This document shows, piece after piece, positions 12,898 through 25,458 of a stretch of DNA of 64,000 nucleotides. The DNA is from Chalara sp. BL73. Its lineage: Eukaryota > Ascomycota > Leotiomycetes > Helotiales. The stretch spans positions 43,941 to 107,940 of the forward strand of contig CAKJVC010000199.1 of assembly GCA_918026815.1 (NCBI GenBank), written 5' to 3'. The position numbers and the translations under genes are program-made. The notes below the pieces were generated by a model. That model had not been told where the DNA came from. It worked only from the letters and a program-made list of their open reading frames with translations, and made no database searches. Positions within the stretch are counted from its first letter, which is position 1. Each line of letters begins with the position of its first letter.

Positions 12898-14713
12898 CAG
12901 AAAGCAAATGAGCTAGGCGGATGCCTCGTCGGACGGTGGCATGTTCCGGTCAGCAATTACTTATTCTCGGAAATTGAATGCGTCTGTGAATGGCGCGTAA
13001 TCATGCTTCTGAACAAAGTGGTTTCTCGACCCGAACGTGGTACGGTTTTCTTTCAGTCCTTGTCCAAATAGCCCATTCAGAACCACCAATTTCCTTATGA
13101 GATATCTCGAGTTTCTAACACTAAAAGAAAATCTGCTAACCTCGACTTGTGAACAGGTTAAACTTTTCATTGAAAATGTGCGCATGGACAACAAACTTGC
13201 GAGCTATTCCAACAGCGATATCTTTTCAAAATAAAAAACAACAATCCCGAGCTTCGAAGCATTGACCAGCTGGCTGGCTTCTTGCCTTCTACCTTCATTA
13301 TTTTCATTATTATCTTCCAACGGCGTGCGCACAAAACTGGGGCATTATCTTTTTACTAATAGCCTAGGAGGGTGACGGGTGAGGTACGGGGAGTAAAAAG
13401 AAACTTAGAGGAAACCGCCGCAAGGCACGCAATGTTTGGTGTTTGGGGGGGGTTTTCTATTTGCTTTATTCTTGCTGTCTTTTGTTTTGCGTTTTACTGA
13501 GTTTGCGTGTTATGGTGCAGGTAGGAAAGGCTGGCTAGCTGTATCAAGGTATTGAGGGGTTATTGTACTTGGTATGCTTGGCTGGTTGAGGTGTGTCTAT
13601 AGCTGGAATACAAGCATATACGTGTTTTCGTGGAGGTCAGAACTTTGCAGGATATCAAGCTGCGTTATGTACACCGTGATTTTACGCTTCGGTTGATGCG
13701 TATTGTGTGCAAGGCTTTGTTACAGTGGCCAATGCGACGGGCTACACTCTCCTGGCTCCTACTCAGCGACTGATGAGACAATGGCTCCGATTAATTCGTT
13801 TAAGATAGATCTTGGATACCAGCACTTTAGGGCTAGTTATACCATCGTCCTCGTTTCCAAAGCTTCCTCGTTCCCCAAACTGTTCCAACACCAAAAAATT
13901 CAAGATTGCCACAGTGAGGCCTTTAGATACTTCATCCTGTGTGTGTTCATCACGGCAAATCTTAATCCCAGCCAGGCTTTTCTCTCCAAACTCGCCATAC
14001 CTTCTTCCACTCTTGTAGTGTTGGTATCCGAAATACCCCAGCCTCCTTTCATTAGTTAAATTGTGCGTGCTCAGCCTATCCGCACTAACTTGATCGACCG
14101 TATCCGCAGAGAGCCAGCTCTTGCGGCCTGTTGAACGCTGCAGATACCGAAAGAGCGGCCTAGAGATACGATATTACAAATTAAATAAATCTAAGGCACA
14201 AAAGAACTTTAGGTGTTCTCTATCGAAAAAAATTGGGTCCTGCTTCAGATGAAGACAGGTTCCAATGTGGCATTCCCAAAGGAGGGCTTTTGTTCAGCTG
14301 TTTTATTCAAATTGCTTAAATCACTACGAGGTATTCCCCGGCAATCGGCTTCATGGAATATAAAGATCTTGGAAAAAATCTCGCCAGATCTTCGTAAATG
14401 ACTGTGATCATATCTTTATAGGTGAAAAACTAGCCCCGCACCCGCATCTATCTCACCCATGTCCGTCTTTTATCGATAAACCCCTCCAAGCCCCATTAAC
14501 CCCTCTGCTTATGTAACAGTATCTTGCATAAGACCGCTTAGCTCCGTATCTCCATTCTTCCTCCCGAACATGAATACTAAACCGTGATGTCACGCCGTTA
14601 AGATTAAAAAAACATCTCCCAATAACGAAGTAGTATAGCGCCCAAATATACTTGTTATGAAGAGGGTAAAACACTGAAAAAGGGGACTTGAAGGTGAAGG
14701 AAAGGGCAGAGAA
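12898..14713. other. intergenic, no gene seen
   Basis: This is the 3' side of the Zn2Cys6 gene and the promoter of the F-box gene. Open frames such as 13703-14059 plus and 14453-14851 minus show no domain or splice support, and the latter overlaps the first F-box exon in antisense. A G-run occurs near 13446. Nothing else is recognisable. Confidence 0.5.
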
Positions 14714-16673
14714 ATGGACGTGGATATGCTCACAACGCTGCCGAATGAGGTGCTCCATCACATCTTCAAAGATGTGGACATCGTGGACATTGCGAGGTAT
14801 GTGACACTTTGCTTTTGGGTATACTCTAAATTGGAATAAGAGTGTAGCCAAGTGATTCTGGATCTTGCATTACAGGAACATGCTGTAGGAGTTGTGATGT
14901 ACAAGTACAGTTTGCATTAAGCCTCCCTTCCTTCATGCTGCTCCTCTTCCTTCGAAATAGTAACTCTCACTTATGCATTTATAGGCTAACCCAAACATGT
15001 CGAAAACTTCACGCGTTCACAATACACAATGTAGCCCTTTTCAGAGATATGTTCCTCCAGAGACTTGTAGGTGTCCATTTTCCCGTCAATGAGCAATTAC
15101 TAATCATAGAACAGGATGGCTCAATCTTTGACACTCGAAACTGGGAAGAAGAACTTCATTTACTCGTGAAAATGGAAAGGATTCTAGCTTACAAGACCCA
15201 TGTAGAGAAGGTCTCCTGCCTTCCACAGCTTACCGAAATGGTTGATCATTTCCTTAAAATCGCTGCTATAGACAATCCATCTAAGACACGCATACATCTC
15301 GCGGAGATATTTGCCTCCGCAGAAGATAAAATTGCGTTCTTGCTTCAATCTGAGATCTACCGACGGTTGCGGGCCGATACTGAGCATAGGCGCGATCCAG
15401 AACATACGCCCCATCCAAGGTCTTTAAGGTCGGAATCTGGCGAAAAGTTTAGGCAGCGTCAGGCTTCTGCAAAACTGCATGTCCTTTATGGTGGCCCATC
15501 AGCTGACCCAGAGTATACGTGGAGCTCTCAGGATAAAGCATATGAGTATGCTTGCTCAGTCGTATATGATCTGAGGAATTATACTTTGGGTCCATTCTTG
15601 CCAAATGGGAAGGCGACGGCGGATTGGGAGAAGATTGAGGCTATTTTGAGTGAGTGAGACTTTCGAGCTTTTTCGGACCAGTACTAAAGCTTCTATTCCT
15701 TTGTTCTGGGTCCTGCCTAAGCTGTTTTGCTTGTAGCATAACTAACACCCCGTTTTACAGTTGTGATCAACTATAATATTAGAGCATATCTGGACGATGA
15801 CCATCGCCCTTATATAGAGAAGCTGTGGAGAACGGCTTTTGAGGGCGTAACACCCGGTAGTTTCAAATCTATCCCTCAAGGTCTGTCAGAGCCTCAGAAA
15901 CCCCAACCATTGGACCACGCAGATCCCTATAATATCACCGGCACATATATCAGAGTACGTTCGCACCATCCCTACATGAATCTCTCTAAGAAACTAACAC
16001 GGCGTCAGATAATCTGCTTCTTAGGTAAACCATTTCCTACCCTCCTCACAATTCTTCACCAAACTAACACCTCAGATTTCCACGAACTCCACCACTATAA
16101 CTTCACCTCCCAATCCTCTCAAACTGTCTCCAACAATGAACCCCGCCCTCCTCTTGCCACTCAAGAAGCGATCCGCATCCTACGCATGGAGCTCAAAGTA
16201 ACAGCAATCAAGTATCCTGGCGATGAAGGCTATCGCGGCGCCGGTTCCGCACCCGCGGTCTATTTTGAGGGCGTGAGCGGCAGCGCGAGCAGACATGATA
16301 TGGAAGGTGGGCACTCAAGGACAAGGGGCTGTGTCAGGATGAACGAGGAGGGTGAGCTCAGATGGACGACATTTAGTGTTTACTGGGGGGAAGAGAGATG
16401 GAAGAGTGAGGGGATTCAGGTCGGGGGCGTGAATAGTGGAAGGGGTGTTTTCGGAAGTTGGTTTGATAAGTAAGTTCTCTACCTCAATCTCCTAATGCCT
16501 GACGTAGCTGTTATTGAATGTGGGAGTTCAAGGAACTAATAATAAGTAGACATCACAGCCGTGAAGGCCCAGCGGGGCCATCAGTATTCTGGAAGATTAG
16601 CGACGAGATCAATCCGAAGAGCAAGGCCCTATTTCCAGGCGATGGGAGCGATGACAGCGAGGACGATGACTAG
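14714..16673 (+). CDS. F-box protein, six exons with a 16-nt microexon
   Basis: Predicted exons are 14714-14796, 14985-15649, 15761-15954, 16009-16024, 16076-16469 and 16550-16673. All phases fit and give 491 aa. The N-terminus carries an F-box: TTLPNEVLHHIF at about residues 6-17, followed after the first intron by the LTQTCRKLHAF part. F-box proteins bind Skp1 and present substrates to SCF ubiquitin ligases, so a substrate-receptor role is inferred. The C-terminal half is glycine- and tryptophan-rich (for example RWTTFSVYWGEERWKSEG) and looks like a folded domain, probably the substrate side; I do not name it. The protein ends with an acidic DDSEDDD tail. The microexon (16009-16024) is flanked by introns of 54 and 51 nt, both multiples of three and free of stops, so retention would insert residues without breaking the frame. 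Confidence 0.82.
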
Positions 16674-19000
16674 TATGCTCTTCCAATCCATTCCCTCTCT
16701 AAGTCAAGAACCATTCTCACATAGCGACAGTATTCCTATTCTCTTTGCCTAAGGCAATCTGCAACATAACTAAGTGGACAAGATCAGTAATTAAGCTTAT
16801 TAAATGCGATTTTAAATTATGAACTGGCTCCAGTTTTGAATATCTTTTTTTGCTTCACGTGTTGTACAGAAGTTGAGGACTTTGAGCTGTGACGCTCCTT
16901 CATAAACATTGTACCCACTATCAAATAAGCCTATCTAACTATCCCGATGTCCAGTATATTCTTTTATGCATTGGTGGACGAGGCGGGGTTCAGGGCAGAA
17001 TAGATACGGGAAAGGCAAGCCCAGAGATGGGACATATCGTTCATTTGAGATATCGAACAGTTAATAATTTGAGGCTGATGTACAGTACATTGAAAGTGAA
17101 AAGAAAATTTTTACATCACCCTGCTCTTAAAATGCTGTGACCAGCAGCATAATATGATTTGGGGTTGGGGGGAGGGGCGGGGAGAAGACCAAGTTCAATG
17201 AGCAAGCTGTATTGGGAAGGAGGCGCTGACTTACTCTGACCTCTGTTGTGCTTTCACCAATCTGCTTTGGGCGCTTGCTTGGGCGTGTCTTCACACACCT
17301 AATTGTGGTGTGTCATGCGCGTCATTTGTCTGAACTCAACTAACCAATTTCGGGTCAGAGAGATCTGCTGCTGTATTTTTCCTACTTAGGGTTCATTGTA
17401 TCTGCGGCCTCCATGGAGGATTAAAACTGGATTAAATATTCAAAACCTATCACCATTTATAGCTGCACTTAAGAACGCCCAAAGAGACTTATAATTAGAA
17501 TAATTTCAATATATCTAGGGCATGTATCTCGGACCAAGCTGTCTAAATGTTTGAAACATCGCAACAGGAAGGACGAGCAAATGGGCAAGAAGGCCAAATT
17601 TATAAGGAATATTGCTAATATTATGTGATTAGATAGGTCGAATGATGTCTTGGTTAAATAGTCTACTAACAATGTTGATATCCTAAAATAAAGGTAGTAT
17701 ATATGCCGGATACTGGGAGAGGAACCTGTAGTGAGCATATTCAGTACAGAGTTACAGCATACGGCCACAACTTCATCACTACCATGTCATATTATTGCTG
17801 GAGTATGAATTCCGTGCTTGACTTCATAATTTTCTGACAACGTTGCAAACAAGGAGTGTGATTGAAGCAAGAATGATAGTTAGGCTCAAGTGGGCTTGGT
17901 AGCGGAACGTGCCGTCCCGAGTAGATTCTAAAAAGCTAGCCAGACGCGAAGATTCTATATTCTCTCTGCAGGGTAGTCGTTCTCCCCCTGTTTGGCATTT
18001 GTTATACATTTAAGAGGTTGGAAGCGTAGCGATAATGGGGTATGTCTAATTTCTGCCAGTTTCTTTTTTTAGTTTTTTTTGGAATTGGCAAACAGCGCCT
18101 CCAGGATATTCGAACAATCGCTAAACCGTACCCTCAGTCTTCTAATTTCATAAATTGAGCACAAGGAATTAGAAAATAGGAATTGAGTGTAGCTTGCGGG
18201 TGGCTCAAGGTTTAATGGACTGGACTTACTTGAAATTGGAACCCGCTATAAGGACGTCCCAGTTTAGACACTCGAAGTAAAATATAGTACTCACGATAAC
18301 TAAGGCATCAGGAATATTCGAAGTTGTGGAGCTACAAATTTTGCCACTTGTACCTAACTCATCTAGTTATAAAATGCTTTGGATAACTTGCAATGAGAAT
18401 GAGTGCATTTTGCAACACTCATCCGCTGGTTATATTGAGTGGACGTTGAACCCACTCCCGCGCCTCATGATCAAGCTATATTACTGACGGTCATGTAAGC
18501 TCATCAATGCGGACATACGAAAGCGGCTTGAATACATGGGTAGATCTATACAGAGCCAAAAAAAAACAGTCTTTTACATATGAATATAACTCTCGATAGT
18601 TTCGACCCTGAAATATTTAGATGAGCAATACAGGAGAATATCCTTGAGTCATAACGATATAAGAACTCGTTGTACAGATGCTCTACGCGATGTCATCCTT
18701 GGATAATTCTTGGCGTGTCTGACATCACCAACTTAAAGGGCACCTTTGCACTTTGCAAAGAACCAAGGATCGACATTTCGGCAAGCGAAATGCGACATGC
18801 CGCGTGGAAGTTTGACCTTCCCACATGCTATTGAGGTTACTCATGCCAATCGCATACCGGCCATTTCTCTCCTTGTGATAAACATGCTGAATTTACCCAA
18901 GTATTAGAAACCAAAGTCTTACTTTCTTTGTAGTGTTTTATAAGTAGAGACGTTATGAAGCAGGAACTTCCAAGCCAGAATTCGCGATCCTGCCTCTGTT
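16674..19000. other. AT-rich intergenic stretch, no gene seen
   Basis: The stretch is visibly AT-rich with no frame above about 100 codons and no splice-linked exons that I could assemble. Frames at 16889-17140 plus and 17469-17768 minus have no recognisable content. It may hold decayed mobile-element sequence, but I see no terminal repeats or domains to support that. Confidence 0.5.
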
Positions 19001-19038
19001 ACAGGCTCAAGTGAACAAAGTGACTGTGAGATTTCTAT

Positions 19039-19072
19039 AAAGTCTGCTGCAAAGTCTGCTATAAAGTCTGCT
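19039..19072 (+). repeat. three direct AAAGTCTGCT repeats in the Hsp12-type promoter
   Basis: Three exact 10-mers at 19039-19048, 19051-19060 and 19063-19072, with a 12-nt period, about 105 nt before the start codon of the Hsp12-type gene. The even spacing and position suggest a regulatory site or a small local duplication. It does not match the canonical heat-shock element or the AGGGG stress element. Confidence 0.7.
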
Positions 19073-19177
19073 TTGCTTCTGCAACATTTCGAGCAATCTC
19101 AATTTCCAAGGATATACTCAACAAGCAAGAAATTCACAAACACTCAAATTATTCGATTTCAATAAGCAGAAATAGAC

Positions 19178-19588
19178 ATGCCTGACGATTTGTAAGCTTC
19201 CGCGGTTCTGAACTTTTCATTTCCAACTAAGAGAACACAGGCGCGAAGGATTAGGCGATCAGGTTGGCGAGAAAGTCACTCCTCAGTCTCAAAAGTCCTA
19301 CAATCAGGTTGCTAGCGAGAAAACCTTCGACATCGCTGATAAACTGGCTTCTACTACCCAGCCTTGTAAGCTCCATTCATTCACTTGATATGACGTCGTA
19401 TGTGTTGACCTGTCTCAGCGGATTCCAAGTTAACGACCCAGATGTTTGGTGACAGCACTCGCACCAGTGCCGACGATGCTCAAGGGACATATCTTGACTC
19501 AGCAAAGGAAATAACAAGTGGTGTTGGACAGACCGTACAAGACGCGCTCGATGCCGCTAAGGATTCCACCAAGGACAAGAGGCTTTAG
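19178..19588 (+). CDS. Hsp9/Hsp12-family small stress protein
   Basis: Three predicted exons, 19178-19191, 19241-19365 and 19419-19588, join in frame to a 102-aa protein. The first exon encodes only MPDDL. The sequence then reads GLGDQVGEKVTPQSQKS, with later DSKLTTQMFGDSTRTS, and ends in alternating Ala/Asp/Lys (DALDAAKDSTKDKRL). It has no cysteine and is rich in charged and small residues, as in the Hsp9/Hsp12 family (Pfam HSP9_HSP12), which are hydrophilic, membrane-associated proteins induced by heat, stationary phase and osmotic stress. The usual family length is 80-110 aa. The gene is easy to miss because no exon exceeds 170 nt. Three direct 10-bp repeats in the promoter may contribute to regulation. 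The assignment rests on pattern and composition, since the family has few invariant residues. Confidence 0.78.
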
Positions 19589-20207
19589 AGAACAAGTTCG
19601 GAGGAGCACATTGTGGTGTATCTCAGAGGGTGCTTGAATACTCTTGCATGGCGGGGCCAGCCCAATATACAGTCGTATTTAATCCGAGTATGCGTTTACA
19701 ATCTCTCCCTAGGAAACTCATCTCTGCTGGAACGGGTGAATGTGATGCATATGGGCTATTTTGATCCTTGGTTGGCAGCACCAATTCGATAGCAAATTGA
19801 AAATTCACGGCTCCTACGATATACTGCCAGTTCACTTAGCGGATCAGCTCGTGGATGCTGTGACCCGTACCATAGACTTACGAAGACAGACTTTTTGAAT
19901 GCGATTCCAAATGTGTTCGCTCTATGGTGTTTTTGTGGGTCCAGATTAGCGCCAAAATTTCAGGTTGCTCTGCCAGAATTTTGCTGTCAACAATCAGCCC
20001 CACCATACTCCTGTTACAAAATCCATATCAGGACAACCTCACCGTCCCTCACCGCACACTATTGAACCGACACCTACTTTCATTGCATTGAAGGTGCTTG
20101 GACGCCTCAACCTCCGACCTTGATTGCGTGATTGACATCACCTTCGGAAGGTTCCAAACTTCCACTACTGTCTTTCCATCCAACAACAACCCTCAACATC
20201 GCACCAA
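19589..20207. other. intergenic, promoter of the Dbf2-type kinase
   Basis: No gene is seen. The last 200 nt before the kinase start are CA/CT-rich (CCCTCACCGCACAC near 20045 and CCATCCAACAACAACCC near 20176), as expected for a fungal core promoter and leader. Confidence 0.5.
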
Positions 20208-22360
20208 ATGTCGAACTTCATCACGAATCTTTTCCCCTCTTCCCAAGCAAATAAACACGAAGGAATCATGCCTGTGCCAACGCCACCTCTGCAGACTCGT
20301 TCGAGCCAAAACGAGGGCTTGAGCGAGCGACCAAGCACTCCAAATCGAAACAATTTCACTACTCCAGTATCCACTCCACAGGGCAGCCCAAGTAAGAAGT
20401 CGCAGCCTCCAGGTGCTCATGATCTTCCATCTACTTTCGAAAATATGAAGCTTGCGCCAGGAACATTTGGTAGTCCGACGAAACAAGGTCGAGGCACACC
20501 ACTATCTCCTGGAAAGAGCAATGGTTTGGCAGTGGACGACTCATACTTTGGCAATTCCAGCGGCAATGTTGATGATAGCATATTACACAAACAGCCAGGA
20601 AGCCCATTACGCAAGCAGGGGAAAGAAAATACTCCGCCATCATCTAGGGGTCAGGATGCTGCTCAGAATCATGCTGCCTTATCTCGACAGGAACTATATC
20701 AGGTTAGGGAGCCACAAAATACGAATAAGTACAACACACATCGGGGTTTGACACCGGAGGAATTAGAGATTTTGGCTAAGCCAAATGTGAAGCGTCTTGC
20801 CAATGTCACTCAACTCTGTGAGTAACGGAATCAAGCCTTCAATTCGCTACTGACAATAGCCAGACTTCCTTGACTATTACTTCGATCTCCTTACATACGT
20901 TGGGAATCGTCAAGCTCGCCTTGCCCACTTCAAAGCTGAGTATCCTGAACCACCCGCTACTCCTGATGAAACCTACAATCCGCTGTGGCAAAAGTATACT
21001 GGTAGAGAGCGTGCCAATCTTCGAAAGCGTCGAGTTCGCCTGCGTCAAGGAGACTTCCAAATTCTCACCCAAGTCGGACAAGGTGGGTATGGACAGGTTT
21101 TTCTTGCTCAAAAAAAGGATACAAGAGAAGTTTGCGCGTTGAAGGTCATGAGCAAGAAGCTTTTATTCAAATTGGATGAGGTCAGACACGTTTTGACAGA
21201 GCGCGATATTCTCACAAATGCAAAGAGTGAGTGGCTCGTGCGATTGCTATACTCCTTCCAAGATGAGAAGAGCATCTACCTAGCAATGGTAAGTTTGGTA
21301 TGGTTATGCTTTGAAAGCATGCTAATGCAATATAGGAATATGTTCCCGGTGGAGATTTCCGAACATTACTTAATAACACTGGTGTGCTTGCAAATCGCCA
21401 TGCTAGATTTTATATTGCCGAGATGTTCTGCTCCGTCGATGCACTCCATCAACTAGGATATATCCATCGAGATCTCAAGCCCGAAAACTTCCTGGTTGAT
21501 TCTACTGGCCATATCAAGCTTACCGACTTTGGACTTGCGGCTGGTTTCTTGGCTCCTGGAAAGATCGAGTCTATGCGAGTCAAACTCGAGCAAGTTGGGG
21601 AAACATATGTTCCTTTTGGGAAACCAATGGATCAACGGTCGGTTGCAGAGCGTCGGGAAGGGTACCAATCTATGAGAAACAAGGATGTCAACTATGCTAA
21701 GTCAATTGTTGGCTCCCCAGATTATATGGCTCCCGAAGTTCTAAAGGGCGAGGAATATGAGTTTTCCGTAGATTACTGGAGCTTAGGATGCATGCATTTT
21801 GAGGCTCTGACTGGCTTCCCTCCATTTGCAGGAAATTCGGTTGAGGAGACATGGAAGAATTTGAAGCACTGGCGAGAGGTTCTGAAGAGACCTGTTTGGG
21901 AGGATCCAAACTACTTCATCAGTAACAGGACGTGGAACTTCATTACTAGGTATGCGCTTTATGGTTATCCTATCTATTTTGAGCTAACGTGAGCAGTTGT
22001 ATTAACTCGAAGAGCAAACGTTTCTCGTCTATCAAAGATGTTTATAACCACCAATACTTTGCCGAAGTTGACTGGTCGACACTTCGCTCTCAACGCGCTC
22101 CATTCGTACCTGAGCTAGACTCGGAGACCGATGCCGGCTATTTTGATGATTTCACGAATGAGGCCGACATGGCCAAGTACAAGGAGGTCCACGACAAGCA
22201 AACTGCGTTGGAGCAGATGGCTGACAGGGAGGAGCCGATGAACAAGAGCCTTTTTGTCGGTTTCACATTTAGACACCGTAAGCCTACTACAGATGATAAT
22301 GGCAGGTCTAGCCCTCGGAAAGCCATTGCGACGGATGGAACTTTTGGAACTATGCTATAA
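20208..22360 (+). CDS. Dbf2/Sid2-type AGC (NDR family) protein kinase
   Basis: Predicted exons are 20208-20817, 20864-21288, 21336-21949 and 21997-22360; all phases fit and give 670 aa. Residues 1 to about 185 are a Ser/Pro-rich, probably disordered leader. Next comes the NDR-specific segment that binds the Mob1 coactivator (about 195-265, with FLDYYFDLL). The kinase domain starts near 268 with the glycine loop GQGGYGQV, the ALKVM lysine near 297, the catalytic HRDLKPEN, the DFGLAAGF magnesium loop and the SPDYMAPEVL activation segment. The C-terminal extension contains FVGFTFRH, the likely hydrophobic motif. Dbf2 in yeast, Sid2 in fission yeast and SidB in Aspergillus act at the end of the mitotic exit/septation network, at the spindle pole body and the septum. 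The same role, together with Mob1, is expected here. The stop codon is 371 nt from the stop of the convergent membrane-protein gene. Confidence 0.93.
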
Positions 22361-22731
22361 TTGCTCCGTATTCTGTGTTGATAGATCTCGTTTAATTCGG
22401 AGTGGGTGTTTGGAGCATGCGGAAGACATCATGGAAGTGGAAAGCATTTTTAAGGGTATCGCTTCATGAGCATTGTTGATTTATGATTGGAGTTTACATG
22501 ATGCTTTACCTCCATGCTGTAAGATTAATTATGAATGGAACTGATGATGATGCAGGGCTGAAATTTCCTTTCAACTTTATATTAAAAATATTCAATTTCG
22601 ATTATTCATGACGTACATCACAGATCTACCCTGAATCAAACGTTCATGTGAACGGATTAATGCTAAATATAACTTGGATGTACCAAATCACAACTACTTC
22701 ATACGATTATCACAGTCCGTCCCTTTTTTCG

Positions 22732-24555
22732 CTAAGGTCCGCCGCCCCTCCGTTCCTCGATCCTCCTCCTCAACTCCTCCTCCCGCTCCTCGAGCCTCTG
22801 CAGGTTCTGCAACCGCTCTTTCCGCAGCTTCACCTGCGCCATCTCTTCTTCCAACCTCTGGATCTCGATGTCCTCAGCGGTTCGTTCTTCATTGATGATC
22901 CCGTGATTTTGGGGCTGGTAGGCGGAGAAATCATGATCTTGTGTGGTGTCCCACGGCGGGATGGATGTCCTAGTGCTGGGTTGCGGAGACGATATGTTGC
23001 TGGCGCTTGGCTCTGGGGACGGCGACAGCGGTTTCCGCGCTATGGCCGCTGCGGACAGGGAGGGAGATGGGTGGGAGGCTGTTAGCTCGGACGGGTGGGA
23101 GGAGGGCGGCGGGTAGTAGGGTTGCGAGAGCAGCTCGTGCCGTGGGGCAGGCGTGCTGGATATCTCATGGAATGGCGGCTCGGACGGGTATGGATATGAC
23201 ACGGAGCTTGGGTTGCTTGCAACCTCGTGCCGGGATGGCTCTGCTGGATAATATCCCGAGCTTGGGTTGCTTGCTATCTCATACCGAGACGTATCTTGAG
23301 GATATGTCGCCGGACTTGGAGTCCTCACTTCATACCCATATTTCTGACTGGTCGGCTCTTGGTGTTGTAACTGATGTACACTTACCTCGTGCACCCTTGA
23401 TGGATTCGCGAGGTAAGCTGGAGGCGGAGGTTTTGGCGTTATCTCGTCAATCTGCTGTAGATTGGTGACGTTTTCTGGCAGGTTCCCGTCGTCCTTTTCG
23501 GCGGTTTCTTGAACCTGTTGTGTTTTCCGATTTTTTCTCGCTTTTCGTCGTCGCAAGAAGCCGAGCAGGAGGGCAATGGCTAGGATCACGAGAGGAATCG
23601 TAACACCAAGCCCGATTTTGGCACCGGATCCCAAGCCCTTCTTCTTTGTGCGTCCACTACTGCTACTGCTACTACTGCTACTACTATCATTTGAGGTCGA
23701 GTCACTCGGACTGGAGCTTGAACCCGACGGCTTTCCAACAAGCACTGTGACTTGTGGCACATTAGCATTGGTATATGTCGATGTAAAGCCTGCCCGTGTT
23801 GCGGGAATCGTAGTAGTGACCCTTTTCGTCGTCACCGCAGCCATATTCTCCACTTCGACAAGCACGCTCACAACGCCAGCGTAGTACGGCAACGTCGTTG
23901 TCTGCGGAAAGTAGCCTGATTCGCCCCATGCAGCCGTGATCGTCGACGTGATATATGTAGTTGCATCGGTATCCGGCGGGTCGAAATAGATTGAAGAGAA
24001 CCCGCCTTGTCGCCGTCGTAGCTCGCCAAGTTGTGTCATCCATGCCGGGAACTCGCCGAGGGAGACGGAGACGGTGGAACAGAAGTCGCGGAGGGCCGCT
24101 GGTGCCCCTGGGAGGTGTTAGAATGCATTCCTCAAACACAAGGGGTGGGAGGACGGACATATTTGCTCATTGTTGAAATCGGTGTTTTCTACGCATGCTT
24201 GAAATCCGGCGTCGTAGACGACCCATTTGAGGCGTTTGCAGATACATTCATGGTCGGTGTAGGCGCATTGATCTAGGACACGGTCATATATACAGTTCAA
24301 CTGGTGGTTGTTAGCTGCCCAAGTTTTTTTGGTTCCAAGAGTGGCACGTACAACAGACTTTGGTATGTCTTCAATTCCAGCGGGACGATAATCGGGGATC
24401 TCTTCTACATCTGTCGAACTTGAGGCAAAACGTTAGCACAGTTTCTTCCTTGGCCTCCAAGAGTTCATCTTAACCTACGTTTTATCGTCTCGTCTGTGTC
24501 CTTCCGGAGCTTGATTTTCAATGACAAATTTCGGAAAGCCGTGGTCCTTCATCAT
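22732..24555 (-). CDS. type I membrane protein with Cys-rich ectodomain and long Pro-rich tail
   Basis: Predicted exons on the minus strand are 24555-24479, 24418-24352, 24300-24159 and 24107-22732 (553 aa, all phases consistent). The N-terminal region holds six cysteines (in CIYDRVLDQC, HECIC, FQAC and RDFC) in an extracellular-looking domain, similar in style to fungal CFEM and related surface domains but not a clear match. A Thr/Ser-rich stalk with a serine run follows, then one transmembrane segment (KIGLGVTIPLVILAIALLLG) with a basic stop-transfer (RRRKARKNRK). The cytoplasmic tail is Pro/Ser/Tyr-rich with repeated ATYPQDTSRYEI-like units, and it ends in a charged coiled coil. The architecture resembles Mid2/Wsc-type surface sensors. 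No signal peptide is encoded at the predicted start, so the true first exon may lie elsewhere. A weak donor (GTCCGT) makes the third junction tentative. Confidence 0.7.
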
Positions 24556-25458
24556 GACCTCAAATTGCAACAAAATTTACAGACCACAGACTCCTTTCGT
24601 CGCTCTAACCCGAGAAGCTCTCAGCTCTTGGGTGCAAGAAAGTGAAAATCAAGATACAGCCCCCATCCTCCAGCAGTTCTTGGGGGAGCCGTCTATCTTT
24701 ATTGATCCATCACACGGGAAAAAGTCAGTACACGCTGCTCCAAATGGCGCTATTACAGCATTTCCATTGGATAAACTTGGCATTAGTTCTGCTTCTTAGA
24801 GGTGCCCATGTACGTGAGGCTGGAAAATCATGCAAGATATGAGGGTTCAGTGGATTCGGCTAAGCCTTAAAATAACTACGGGCAGACGCCACAAAAATCC
24901 GTGCATTGGCGGGCTGAATGCTCTTTTTTTATTTGGTTAAGTAGATGTGACTTGCTCCTTTTGCTATGCTATGAAGTGCAAGTACATGGCTTCCAACTGC
25001 CTACACTCTGCTGTGGATGTGTTGGGACGGCTACATTTGTTGCTGCTTTCTTCGGCACGGTTACGGGTAATTGGCCCTTGATATCCGAATCAACCCGTGG
25101 CCCACAACCACATTGTTTGCAGTCGAGCAGTCCTTTCGTGCCCCTCCATCGTTGAGCAATAACTCAAATGAAGATGGCCCCTAAGCCCAAGCATTCTGTA
25201 TCCTAGGGAAAGGATGATCCATCATCCAAGCGGTTGTCACCGAGTAAAAAGAAGCATTGTCACCCGAGCAGTTGGCTCTCGGTAAGCAACGGGCTAAATC
25301 CTCCCGCAGGTTTTCCAAGCGGAGTTTACGCCCCAAAAACGCTTGGCACTTGGTGCTCGAATCCTTGGTAAGAGCGGGCAACATTGTTTCTGAGTCTGGG
25401 AATTGAAGCGATGAGAAGTTTGATTTAGTAGATAGAAAGCTACTTCATTGCCACAAAT
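24556..25458. other. intergenic, no gene seen
   Basis: Upstream of the minus-strand membrane-protein gene. A 92-codon plus-strand frame (24521-24799) overlaps that gene's 5' end and has no recognisable domain. A missing signal-peptide exon for the membrane protein could lie here, but none was found by eye. Confidence 0.45.

Noticed and set aside
23007..23468. 153-codon plus-strand frame
   Set aside because: Antisense shadow of the Pro/Ser-rich cytoplasmic tail of the membrane protein on the minus strand.
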